Shown piece after piece: positions 42,790 through 50,318 of a DNA stretch of 64,000 bases. The notes beneath the pieces were generated by a model, which saw only the letters and a program-made list of their open reading frames with translations, did no database searches and was not told the origin of the DNA. The translations under genes and the position numbers were made by a program. The DNA is from CAXSEF01 sp964236695 (GTDB lineage: Bacteria; Pseudomonadota; Alphaproteobacteria; Acetobacterales; Acetobacteraceae), in NCBI GenBank assembly GCA_964236695.1, contig CAXSFU010000011.1:7788-71787 (forward strand). Reading direction: 5' to 3'. The first letter of the stretch is position 1. Each line of letters opens with the position of its first letter.

Positions 42790-44168
42790 AGCCCGATCTC
42801 CGCCGCCCCGTCCGGACCCTGCGCGCCGTCCGCGACCCCGCGCGCCTGCGCCGCGGCACCCGGGCCGCGGGCCCGCGCCGCCGGCCCGCCGGGATGCGCG
42901 AACACCAGCCGCCCCGCCTTCCAGGTGCCGAACACCCGCCCCTCCAGCGCCCGCCCGTCGAACGGCGTGTTCTGCGCCTTGCCGGGAAGCTGGCCGGCGA
43001 CGACCTTCCACGCCCGCTCCGGATGGAACAGGCACAGGTCGGCCGCCGCGCCCCGCGCCAGCGTCCCCGCCTCGACGCCGAGCACCTTCGCGGGCCGCGC
43101 CGTCAGCAGCGCCACCGCCTGCGCCAGCCCCAGCGAGCCGCCATGCACCTGCGCCAGGCTCACCGCCAGCAGCGTCGCCAGCCCGGACCCTCCCGGCGAG
43201 GCCTGCGCGAACGGCAGCCGCTTGTCGTCCGCGTCGCGCGGCTGGTGGTCCGAGGCGATCGCGTCGATCGTGCCGTCCAGCAGCCCCGCCGCCACCGCCA
43301 CCCGGTCGCCCTCCGGCCGCAGCGGCGGCGACAGCTTGGCGTAGGAGCGGAAATCCCCGATCGCCGTCTCGTTGAGGTCGAAGTACGGCGGTGCCGTGTC
43401 GCAGGACACGTCCACCCCCTCGCCCTTGGCGCGGCGGATCAGCATCACCGACTCCGCCGTCGACACGTGCGCGATGTGCAGCGCCCCCCCGGTGAGCCGG
43501 GCAAGGCGGATGTCGCGCGCCACCAGCATCGCCTCCGCCACCGCCGGGATCCCCGGCAGGCCCAGCCGCGTCGCCAGCTCGCCTTCCGTCGCCGCCCCGC
43601 CCGCCGCCAGCGCCGGCTCCTCCGGATGCACCACGACCCGCACCCCGAAGCCGTGCGCATACGACAGGGCGAGCCGCATCAGCCGGGCGTTGCCGATCGC
43701 GCGCATCCCGTCGGTGAACGCCACCGCTCCCGCCTCGCGCAGCAGCCCCAGCTCCGCGAGCTGCTCGCCCGCGCATCCCGCCGTCAGCGCCCCGTACGGC
43801 AGGATCGTCAGCGACCCGGTCTCCTCGCCGCGCGCCCGCAGCAGCCTGACCAGGGCCGGGTCGTCGATCGCGGGCTTCGTGTCCGGCAGCGCCGCCAGGG
43901 TGGTGATCCCGCCCGCCGCCGCCGCCTCCGCCGCCGAGGCGATGGTTTCGCGATACTCCCGCCCCGGCTCGCCCAGCGCCGCGCGCATGTCGACCAGCCC
44001 GGGGCACAGCACGCAGTCCGTGCCGTCCACCACCACCGCCCCGTCCGGCCGACCCAGGAACGCCCCCAGATCCGCGATCCGCCCGTCGCGCACCAGGAGC
44101 GCGCCGACCTGGTCCAGGCCGCTGCCCGGGTCGATCAGCCGCACGCCCTCGAACAGCACGTCGCTCAC
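42786..44168 (-). CDS. pyrC': Dihydroorotase-like PyrC' (probably catalytically inactive)
   Basis: In many bacteria a pseudo-dihydroorotase is needed to assemble aspartate transcarbamoylase with PyrB. This 460-residue amidohydrolase fold keeps PGLVD, but the zinc motif HxH that should follow is lost. The segment reads DMRAALGEPG (Arg62 and Ala64 instead of His, Gly66 instead of Arg). Later HPEEP, AHVSTAES and ASDHQPRD remain. It is directly downstream of pyrB with a GTGA overlap, as expected for the non-catalytic subunit. An active PyrC must be elsewhere. The last 30 residues are low-complexity Ala/Gly. Confidence 0.88.
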   Translation of the reverse strand: MSDVLFEGVRLIDPGSGLDQVGALLVRDGRIADLGAFLGRPDGAVVVDGTDCVLCPGLVDMRAALGEPGREYRETIASAAEAAAAGGITTLAALPDTKPAIDDPALVRLLRARGEETGSLTILPYGALTAGCAGEQLAELGLLREAGAVAFTDGMRAIGNARLMRLALSYAHGFGVRVVVHPEEPALAAGGAATEGELATRLGLPGIPAVAEAMLVARDIRLARLTGGALHIAHVSTAESVMLIRRAKGEGVDVSCDTAPPYFDLNETAIGDFRSYAKLSPPLRPEGDRVAVAAGLLDGTIDAIASDHQPRDADDKRLPFAQASPGGSGLATLLAVSLAQVHGGSLGLAQAVALLTARPAKVLGVEAGTLARGAAADLCLFHPERAWKVVAGQLPGKAQNTPFDGRALEGRVFGTWKAGRLVFAHPGGPAARARGPGAAAQARGVADGAQGPDGAAEIGL

Positions 44169-45208
44169 GATTCGCCCCCCCAAGGCTCGTCGTCGCCCCC
44201 GCCGTCCTCGTCCTGCCCCGCCACCCCCAGGCTGGCGTTGCCCCGCCCGACGCCGAGCGCCCCGACCCCGCCCGCCGCCTGCGGTCGCGCCAGCCGGTCC
44301 AGCACCGCCATGCGCACGGACACGCCCATCTCCACCTGCTCGCGGATCACGCTGTGCGCGGGGTCGTCGGCCACCGCGCTGTCGATCTCCACGCCCCGGT
44401 TCATCGGCCCAGGGTGCATCACCAGCGCGTCCGGCGCCGCCCGCGCCAGCTTCTCCGCGTCCAGCCCGAAGAAGCGGAAGTACTCCCGCGCGCTCGGCAC
44501 CGGCGCCGCCCCGCCGCCCTCGCCCATGCGCTCGCGCTGCAGACGCAGCATCATCACCACGTCCACGCCGTCCAGGCCGCGCGCCATGTCGTGGAACACG
44601 TCCACGCCGAGCCGCCCGATCTCCGCCGGCAGCAGCGTCGGCGGCCCCACCACCCGCACCCGGCTGCCCATCGTTCCCAGCAGGTGGATGTTCGACCGCG
44701 CCACCCGGCTGTGCGCCACGTCGCCGCAGATCGCCACCGTCAGCCCAGCGAGCCGCCCCCGCCTGCGCCGGATCGTCAGCGCGTCCAGCAGCGCCTGCGT
44801 CGGGTGCTCGTGCGTGCCGTCGCCGGCGTTGACCACCGCCGCCCCCACCTTCTGCGCCAGCAGCGACGGCGCCCCGGACTGCGCGTGGCGCACCACCAGC
44901 AGGTCGCAGTGCATCGCGTTCAGCGTCGCCGCCGTGTCGAGCAGCGTCTCGCCCTTGTTCACGCTGGAGTTGCCCACGGACATGTTGATCACGTCCGCCC
45001 CCAGCCGCTTGCCCGCCAGCTCGAAGGAGGTGCGCGTGCGGGTGCTGTCCTCGAAGAACAGGTTGATCACCGTGCGCCCGCGCAGGGTGTCGCGCTGCGT
45101 CTTGCCCGAGCGGTTCAGCAGGACATAGCTCTCCGCCAGGTCGAGCAGCTCCGCGATCTGCGGCGGATGCATGCCCTCGATGGCGAGCAGATGGCGGGAG
45201 GCGAGCAC
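44165..45208 (-). CDS. pyrB: Aspartate carbamoyltransferase catalytic subunit
   Basis: PyrB makes carbamoyl-aspartate in pyrimidine synthesis. The 347-residue protein has the carbamoyl-phosphate loop FFEDSTRTRTSFELAGKRLG, the SVNKGETLLDT 80s-type loop, HPTQALLDALTIRRRRG, VMMLRLQRERM and HPGPMNRGVEI. The GTG start was chosen because the conserved HLLAIEGMHPPQIAELLDLA begins just after it; the codon that would extend it (Val) is GTC, not a start. A 40-residue Gly/Asp-rich tail extends the usual length. It is first in the pyrB-pyrC'-plsY run. A type B repeat lies upstream, between it and yacG. Confidence 0.95.
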   Translation of the reverse strand: MLASRHLLAIEGMHPPQIAELLDLAESYVLLNRSGKTQRDTLRGRTVINLFFEDSTRTRTSFELAGKRLGADVINMSVGNSSVNKGETLLDTAATLNAMHCDLLVVRHAQSGAPSLLAQKVGAAVVNAGDGTHEHPTQALLDALTIRRRRGRLAGLTVAICGDVAHSRVARSNIHLLGTMGSRVRVVGPPTLLPAEIGRLGVDVFHDMARGLDGVDVVMMLRLQRERMGEGGGAAPVPSAREYFRFFGLDAEKLARAAPDALVMHPGPMNRGVEIDSAVADDPAHSVIREQVEMGVSVRMAVLDRLARPQAAGGVGALGVGRGNASLGVAGQDEDGGGDDEPWGGES

Positions 45209-45261
45209 GGGCGTATTCCGGTCGGTGACGGCGCGGACGCTAGCGGGGCAGGGGGCGCAGG

Positions 45262-45428
45262 GGAAGCAAGGAGAAGGCCAGGGGCTCTGCCCCCATGTCT
45301 GGAAGCGGGGACCCCGCCAAAGGCGAGCCTTTGGAAACCTCGACTTGGGCCGGTGGAACCCCGCGCTCTTTCTTGTGTGTGCCGGTCCAGGGGCGCTGCC
45401 CCTGGCGGGTCCAGGGCAGAGCCCTGGC
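45262..45428. repeat. Type B repeat between yacG and pyrB
   Basis: The left outer stem is AGGGG-CTCTG-CCCC with an interruption (ATGTCTGGAAGCG). It is followed by CCAAAGG-CGAG-CCTTTGG, a spacer with CTTGGGCCGG, AGGGGCGCTGCCCCT, and CCAGGG-CAGAG-CCCTGG running up to the yacG stop codon. The inner hairpin order is shuffled compared with other copies. Confidence 0.8.
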
Positions 45429-45429
45429 T

Positions 45430-45591
45430 TTATTCCTCCTCGTCCCCCTCCGGCACGGCCTCCTCCCCCGGCACCACGTAGCCCCCGCTGAACCACCGCC
45501 CCAGGTCCACGTCCGCGCACCGCCGCGAGCAGAACGGCCGCGCCGCCTCCACCGCCGCCCGCCCGCAGATCGGGCACTTCCCCTCAGCCAC
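45430..45591 (-). CDS. yacG: Zinc-binding protein YacG (gyrase inhibitor type)
   Basis: YacG is a tiny zinc-ribbon protein that in E. coli binds gyrase. The 53-residue reading is GTG-initiated: MAEGKCPICGRAAVEAARPF, CSRRCADVDLGRWFSGGYVV, then an acidic tail EEAVPEGDEEE. The CPIC and CSRRC pairs give the four zinc cysteines, and DLGRWFSGGYVVPG is the family hallmark. The start codon lies inside the end of the RNase E/G gene (8-base overlap), the usual arrangement in alphaproteobacteria. Confidence 0.9.
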   Translation of the reverse strand: MAEGKCPICGRAAVEAARPFCSRRCADVDLGRWFSGGYVVPGEEAVPEGDEEE

Positions 45592-46711
45592 CCGCCACCT
45601 CCATCGCCCACCCCCCCGGCGCCATCGCCGGATCGCTGCGCAGGATCAGGGCCCGCCCCGAGCGCCGCGCAAGGTCGCCCAGCGCCACCGGGTCCGCCTG
45701 CAGCGCCGCCACCACGTCCGGCGCCGCCTGCAGCGCCCGCACCGGCCCGGGCGCCGCCGCCACCGCCCGCGCCGCCGCGCGCAGCGCCGCCAGTCCCGCC
45801 GCGTGCGGCCCCGCCAGCAGCTCGTGCAGCGGCGGATGCACCCGCGCCCGCACGATCTCCGCCAGCCCCAGCGCCGTGAACCCCAGCAGCCGCGCCCCCA
45901 GCGGGTCCGCCTGCAGCGCCGCGGCCAGCTCCGGCCCCAGCGCCGCCCGCTTGCTGGCCGCCATCCCCGCGAGATCGACCAGGATCGCGCCGGACAGGTT
46001 GCGCAGCACCACCTGCCGCACCAGCGCCGGCAGCGCCGCCCGGTTCGCCTCCCGCTGCGCCGCCGGCTTGGCCGTGCGCGCGTTGCTCGCCGCCCCGCTG
46101 TCCACGTCGATCGCCACCAGCGCCGGCGTCGGGTGGATGCTCGCCACCAGCCCCCCCGGCAGCGCCACTCCCGGCTCCCCCAGCCCCTCGACCTCCGCCT
46201 CCAGCGCCGCGGGAAACGCCCGCGCCACCACCGCGATCCCGTCCGCCCGCAGCCCCCGCGCCGCCGCCGCCAGCGCCGCGTCGTCCGTCTCGATCCCCGC
46301 CTCCGGATGCGCCCGCGCCATCCGCTCCAGCGCCCCGGGACCCCGCGCCACCAGCCTGACATTGCCGTCCACCGTCGCAGCCGCCTGCGCCTCGTCGAGC
46401 CGCCCGCTCAGCCGCGGCCCCTTGCCGCCCTGCGCCGCCCGCGCCACCCGCACCCCGAGCAGCGCCCCCTCCGCCAGCCCCAGCGCGCCCTCGCTGTCCG
46501 GCAAGAATCCCTGCACGCCGCCGTCCAGCGCCACGAAGCTCCCGCCCAGCGCCGGCCGCCGCGCCGCGATCCGCCCGCGGTGCAGGTCGCCCACCCCGTC
46601 CGGCGCCCCCGGCCGCTCGATCGCATACGCCAGCAGCGCGGCCCCACGCACCAGCGCCACCCTGGTCTCGCCGGGCGAGGACGCGGCCAGCAGGCGCAAC
46701 ACCTCGGTCAT
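45584..46711 (-). CDS. Short ribonuclease E/G family protein
   Basis: RNase E/G enzymes cut A/U-rich single-stranded RNA near 5' ends. This 375-residue version has an S1-like N-terminal part (LGGSFVALDGGVQGFLPDSE). The core has ALVAIDVDSGAASNARTAK and ILVDLAGMAASKRAAL, holding the two metal-binding aspartates. It is shorter than E. coli RNase G (489) and lacks the CPxC zinc-link motif and everything after it. Relatives beside yacG in alphaproteobacteria are similarly short. Whether it is an active nuclease is uncertain. The ATG puts MTEVLRLLAASSPGETRVAL at the N-terminus. Order maf, this gene, yacG. Confidence 0.82.
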   Translation of the reverse strand: MTEVLRLLAASSPGETRVALVRGAALLAYAIERPGAPDGVGDLHRGRIAARRPALGGSFVALDGGVQGFLPDSEGALGLAEGALLGVRVARAAQGGKGPRLSGRLDEAQAAATVDGNVRLVARGPGALERMARAHPEAGIETDDAALAAAARGLRADGIAVVARAFPAALEAEVEGLGEPGVALPGGLVASIHPTPALVAIDVDSGAASNARTAKPAAQREANRAALPALVRQVVLRNLSGAILVDLAGMAASKRAALGPELAAALQADPLGARLLGFTALGLAEIVRARVHPPLHELLAGPHAAGLAALRAAARAVAAAPGPVRALQAAPDVVAALQADPVALGDLARRSGRALILRSDPAMAPGGWAMEVAGG

Positions 46712-46717
46712 GGGAAC

Positions 46718-46876
46718 AGCAAGCAAGGCCAGGGCTCTGCCCTGGACCCGCCAGGGGCAGCGCCCCTGGACCGGCACACACAAGGGCAGGGGACTGTCCG
46801 CACGGGGCCGGACAAGGGACGTTCCAAAATCTTCAGGTCTGTGGCGGGTCCAGGGCAGCGCCCCGGCCTTGCCGAG
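46718..46876. repeat. Type B repeat between maf and the RNase E/G gene
   Basis: The left half is full (GCAAGGCCAGGG-CTCTG-CCCTGG, AGGGGCAGCGCCCCT). The right half is diverged (CCAGGG-CAGCG-CCCCGG, CCTTGCC). The spacer holds its own dyad (TGTCCG-CACGGGGC-CGGACA). Confidence 0.78.
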
Positions 46877-46891
46877 CGGCGCACGGTCCGC

Positions 46892-47542
46892 TCACGGCGT
46901 CAGGTATCCCCGCCCGCGCAGCAGCTGCGCCGTCTCGAACAGCGGCAGCCCGACCACGCCGCTGTAGCTCCCCGACAGGAACCGCACGAACCCCGCCGCC
47001 GCCCCCTGGATGGCATAGCCGCCGGCCTTGCCCTCCCACTCCCCGCCCGCAAGATACGCATCCACCTGCGCGTCCGTCAGCCGGTTGAAGATGACGGAGC
47101 TGTCGCTCACCCGCTCCGAGCGCGCCCCCTCCGGCGTGACCAGCACCACCGCCGTCAGCACGTGGTGACGCCGCCCCGACAGCAGCGCCAGGCACGCCCG
47201 CGCCTGCGCCTGCGTCTCCGCCTTGGGCAGGATGCGCCGCCCCACCGCCACCACCGTGTCCGCCGCCAGCACGAACGACCCCGCCGCGGCCCCGGCCTCG
47301 GCCTTCTCCCGCGCCAGCCGCTCTGCATACAGCCGCGGCACCTCCTCGCGTCGCGGCGTCTCGTCGATGTTCGTGGCCACCACCCGGTCCGGCACCACTC
47401 CGATCTGCGCCAGGAGCTGCAGCCGGCGCGGGCTGGCGCTCGCCAGCACCAGCGGCGCCCGCCCAGGCACTGGCCTGCCGTCGCGCTCAGGCAATCCAGA
47501 CGCGGACGGGTCGGTCGCAGGCGCGGAAGCCGATGGCGACAC
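46892..47542 (-). CDS. maf: Maf-family nucleotide pyrophosphatase
   Basis: Maf proteins hydrolyse dTTP/UTP or modified nucleotides and affect septation. The 216-residue protein starts the fold at PLVLASASPRRLQLLAQIG. It then has FVLAADTVVAVGRRILPKAE, the SDSSVIFNRLTDAQVDAYL segment, and EGKAGGYAIQGAAAGFVRFL followed by SYSGVVGLPLFET. The GTG start adds a 28-residue unstructured lead; no internal start has a better site. It is 59 bases downstream of infA, same strand. Confidence 0.92.
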   Translation of the reverse strand: MSPSASAPATDPSASGLPERDGRPVPGRAPLVLASASPRRLQLLAQIGVVPDRVVATNIDETPRREEVPRLYAERLAREKAEAGAAAGSFVLAADTVVAVGRRILPKAETQAQARACLALLSGRRHHVLTAVVLVTPEGARSERVSDSSVIFNRLTDAQVDAYLAGGEWEGKAGGYAIQGAAAGFVRFLSGSYSGVVGLPLFETAQLLRGRGYLTP

Positions 47543-47601
47543 GGCAGCCCGGAACGGATCGGCGGAAACAGCCTCAGACCGGGGCGATCCCGCCCCAGAC
47601 G

Positions 47602-47820
47602 CTACTTGAAGCGGAATGTGATGCGGCCCTTGGACAGGTCGTAGGGCGTCATCTCCACGTTCACCCGGTCGCCGGCCAGCACGCGGATGCGGTTCTTGCG
47701 CATCTTGCCGCTGGTGTGCGCGAGAATGGTGTGTTCGTTGTCGAGCTTCACCCGGAACATGGCGTTGGGCAGAAGCTCCATCACCATGCCGCTGAACTCA
47801 ATCATGTCTTCTTTGGACAT
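47602..47820 (-). CDS. infA: Translation initiation factor IF-1
   Basis: IF-1 is a 72-residue S1/OB-fold protein binding the 30S A site. The sequence runs MSKEDMIEFSGMVMELLPNA, MFRVKLDNEHTILAHTSGKM, RKNRIRVLAGDRVNVEMTPY, DLSKGRITFRFK, matching the family end to end. The ATG has AAGGATG upstream; an ATG two codons earlier is less likely. It is first gene in the infA-maf-RNase E/G-yacG run. Confidence 0.98.
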   Translation of the reverse strand: MSKEDMIEFSGMVMELLPNAMFRVKLDNEHTILAHTSGKMRKNRIRVLAGDRVNVEMTPYDLSKGRITFRFK

Positions 47821-47863
47821 CAGCATCCTTGACAGCCGGGGAACGATCAGTTTCGGGCCGGAA

Positions 47864-47890
47864 CATGATGACCCCGACTTCCCCGGTCAA
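47864..47890 (-). promoter_or_regulatory. Candidate infA promoter
   Basis: On the minus strand TTGACC, 15 bases, then ATCATG, about 45 bases before the infA start. The same layout is found before rpmG, which supports both as real promoters for translation genes. Confidence 0.45.
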
Positions 47891-47927
47891 GCACGTTGCC
47901 CGCCAGGTCTGGCCCGCGTTCCCCGCC

Positions 47928-48010
47928 TTGCCTTTCAAGGGCCGGTCCAGGGCGGCTCGCCCTGGCGGGTTCCCGTCTTGAAGCAGGGGGCAGAGCCCTG
48001 GCCTTGTCTT
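47928..48010. repeat. Partial type B repeat between hisD and infA
   Basis: Hairpins CCAGGGCGGCTCGCCCTGG and GGGG-CAGAG-CCCTGG remain, with an inserted CCCGTCTTGAAGC between them, and the CCTTGTCTTCC tail. The left outer hairpin is missing. Confidence 0.72.
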
Positions 48011-48011
48011 C

Positions 48012-49301
48012 CTACTGCCCCAGCCTGAGCGCCACGCTCCGCGCATGCGCGCCGAGCCCCTCCGCGTCCGCCAGCGCCACCGCCGCCGGCCCGATCCGCC
48101 CCAGCCCCGCCTGGTCCACCCCCACCCACGTCGTGCGCTTGAGGAAGTCGAACACCGACAGCCCCGACGCGAACCGCGCCGTCCGCCCGGTCGGCAGCAC
48201 GTGGTTCGGCCCCGCGACGTAGTCCCCCAGCGCTTCCGGGCACCACCGCCCGAGGAACACCGCGCCGGCGTGACGGATGCGCGCGAACAGCGCGTCCGGG
48301 TCGTCCACCATCAGCTGCAGGTGCTCCGGCGCCAGCCGGTCGCACAGCGCCGCCGCCTCCTCCATCCCGCCCACCACGATCACCGCCCCGTGGTCGCGCC
48401 AGCTCGCCCCCGCGATCGCCGCCCGCGGCAGCGCCCGCAGCTCCTCCTCCACCGCCGCGATGACCGCGTCCGCGAACCCCGCGTCGTCCGTGATGAGGAT
48501 CGACTGCGCCGACTCGTCGTGCTCCGCCTGCGCCAGCAGGTCGACCGCCACGTGCCGCGGATCGTTCGCCCCGTCCGCGATCACCACCACCTCCGACGGC
48601 CCGGCGATCCCGTCGATCCCCACCCGCCCGAACACCTGGCGCTTGGCCTCCGCCACATACGCGTTCCCCGGCCCCACGATCCGGTCCACCGCCGCCACCG
48701 TCGCCGTCCCCCACGCCAGCGCGGCCACCGCCTGCGCCCCGCCCACGCGATACACCTCGCCCACCCCCGCCCGCCGCGCCGCCGCCAGCACCAGCGGGTT
48801 GAGCACCCCGCCGGGGCAGGGCACGCACATCGCGATCCGCGCCACCCCCGCCACCCGCGCCGGGATCGCGTTCATCAGCACCGACGACGGATACGCCGCC
48901 TTGCCCCCCGGCACGTACAGCCCGACCGCGTCCAGCGCGTTCCATCGCATCCCCAGCCGCACCCCTGCCGCGTCCACCGTCTCGACGTCGCCCGGCATCT
49001 GCAGCCGGTGGAACGCCTCGATCCGCGCCGCCGCCAGCTCCAGCGCCTCCGCCAGCTCCGGCGCGATCCCCGCCGCCGCCTCCTCGATCTCCGCCGCGCT
49101 CACCCGCAGCCCGCCCGGCGTCACCGTTACCCTGTCGAACCGTTCGGTATATTGGCACAGCGCCGCGTCGCCGCGCGCCCGCACGTCCTCGATGATCCCG
49201 CGCACCACGCCATCCACCCGCGACGTGGTCTCGCGCGCCTGGTCGAGCAGGGCGGCGAAGTCGGCCTCGAAGCCGGGGGCGCTCGTGTGCAGACGGATCA
49301 T
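48012..49301 (-). CDS. hisD: Histidinol dehydrogenase
   Basis: HisD oxidises histidinol to histidine in two NAD+ steps with zinc. The 429-residue protein shows LDAVGLYVPGGKAAYPSSVL, GGAQAVAALAWGT, VDRIVGPGNAYVAEAKRQVF, GIDGIAGPSEVVVIAD, QAEHDESAQSILIT, PEHLQLMVDDP and GPNHVLPTGRTARFASGLSV. It starts at MIRLHTSAPGFEADFAALL. It is downstream of hisG on the same strand, across a type B repeat. Confidence 0.96.
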   Translation of the reverse strand: MIRLHTSAPGFEADFAALLDQARETTSRVDGVVRGIIEDVRARGDAALCQYTERFDRVTVTPGGLRVSAAEIEEAAAGIAPELAEALELAAARIEAFHRLQMPGDVETVDAAGVRLGMRWNALDAVGLYVPGGKAAYPSSVLMNAIPARVAGVARIAMCVPCPGGVLNPLVLAAARRAGVGEVYRVGGAQAVAALAWGTATVAAVDRIVGPGNAYVAEAKRQVFGRVGIDGIAGPSEVVVIADGANDPRHVAVDLLAQAEHDESAQSILITDDAGFADAVIAAVEEELRALPRAAIAGASWRDHGAVIVVGGMEEAAALCDRLAPEHLQLMVDDPDALFARIRHAGAVFLGRWCPEALGDYVAGPNHVLPTGRTARFASGLSVFDFLKRTTWVGVDQAGLGRIGPAAVALADAEGLGAHARSVALRLGQ

Positions 49302-49316
49302 GGGAGGGGCTCCGGA

Positions 49317-49458
49317 AGGAAGGAAGGCCAGGGCTCTGCCCTGGACCCGCCAGGGCGAGCCGCCCTGGACCGGCTTAACTTAAGTCGAGGTTTCCAAAGG
49401 CTCGGCCTTTGGCGGGGTCCCCGCTTTCAGGCACGGGGGCAGAGCCCCTGGCCTTGCT
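49317..49458. repeat. Type B repeat between hisG and hisD
   Basis: Hairpins are CCAGGG-CTCTG-CCCTGG, CAGGGCGAGCCGCCCTG, CCAAAGG-CTCGG-CCTTTGG and AGGGG-style GGGG-CAGAG-CCCCTGG. The spacer is CTTAACTTAAGTCG, and CCCGCTTTCAGGCAC is inserted before the last hairpin. The CCTTGCTT end touches the hisG stop. Confidence 0.87.
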
Positions 49459-50148
49459 TCAGGCCACCGCCGCCCGGAACCGCTCGATCCAGGCGCCGAC
49501 CGCCTGCGGCCGCGTCTTCAGCGCCGTGCGGTTCACGATCAGCCGGCTGGTCACGTGCGCGATCACCTCCGTCTCGCGCAGCCCGTTGGCGCGCAGCGTC
49601 CCCCCGGTCTGCACCAGGTCCACGATCAGCCGGCACAGCCCCAGCCCCGGCGCCAGCTCCATCGCCCCGTTCAGGTGCACCACCTGCGCATGCACCCCGC
49701 GCGCCGCGAAATGCCGCCGCGCGATCGCCGGGTACTTCGTCGCGACCCGCACGTCCGACCAGCGCCCCGGGTCGTCGCTCCCCGCCGTCGCCACCGCCTC
49801 GGCCACAGACACCCGGCACGCCCCGATCCCCAGGTCGAGCGGCGCGTAGATCTCCGGGTAGTCGAACTCCATCAGCACGTCCGCCCCGCAGATCCCGAGC
49901 TGCGCGCCGCCGTACGCCACGAACGTCGCGACGTCGAACGGCCGCACCCGCACCACGTCGAGCAACGGGTCGCTGGTCTCGAAGCGCAGCCGCCGGCTGT
50001 CCTCGTCCATCATGTCGGCCGCCGGCACCACGCCCGCGCGCGCCAGCAGCGGCCCGCACTCGCAGAGGATGCGCCCCTTGGGCAGCGCCAGCACCAGCTT
50101 CGTGTCGGGGTCGGGCGCCAGGGCTGCGGCCACAAAGGAGGCGGTCAT
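49459..50148 (-). CDS. hisG: ATP phosphoribosyltransferase, short form (HisG-S)
   Basis: HisG catalyses the first step of histidine synthesis. At 229 residues this is the short form that lacks the C-terminal regulatory domain and needs HisZ. No hisZ is in the window. Motifs: LVLALPKGRILCECGPLL, the VRPFDVATFVAYGGAQLGIC hinge, GADVLMEFDYPEIYAPLDL, RVATKYPAIARRHF and the phosphoribosyl loop LCRLIVDLVQTGGTLRANGL. The ATG follows AAGGAGG. It may be cotranscribed with murA upstream and hisD downstream despite the repeats between them. Confidence 0.95.
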   Translation of the reverse strand: MTASFVAAALAPDPDTKLVLALPKGRILCECGPLLARAGVVPAADMMDEDSRRLRFETSDPLLDVVRVRPFDVATFVAYGGAQLGICGADVLMEFDYPEIYAPLDLGIGACRVSVAEAVATAGSDDPGRWSDVRVATKYPAIARRHFAARGVHAQVVHLNGAMELAPGLGLCRLIVDLVQTGGTLRANGLRETEVIAHVTSRLIVNRTALKTRPQAVGAWIERFRAAVA

Positions 50149-50228
50149 GACTTCGTCCCAGCTCGGCGCCCGGCACGAGCCCGCGCGGTCCGCGGCCCTC
50201 CTACCACCACGCCCGTCGAAGACGAAGC

Positions 50229-50316
50229 GGGGAAGGGCAGGGCGCTCCCAGCCTGCGTTTCCCGTGCGGGTCCGGCGGCGCCGGTCCCCGGCAGGTCCAG
50301 GGCAGAGCCCTGGCCT
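50229..50316. repeat. Partial type B repeat between murA and hisG
   Basis: The right outer hairpin CCAGGG-CAGAG-CCCTGG and the CCTTCCTA tail are clear. The rest is diverged, with a CCGGCGGCGCCGG dyad in the middle. Confidence 0.65.
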
Positions 50317-50318
50317 TC

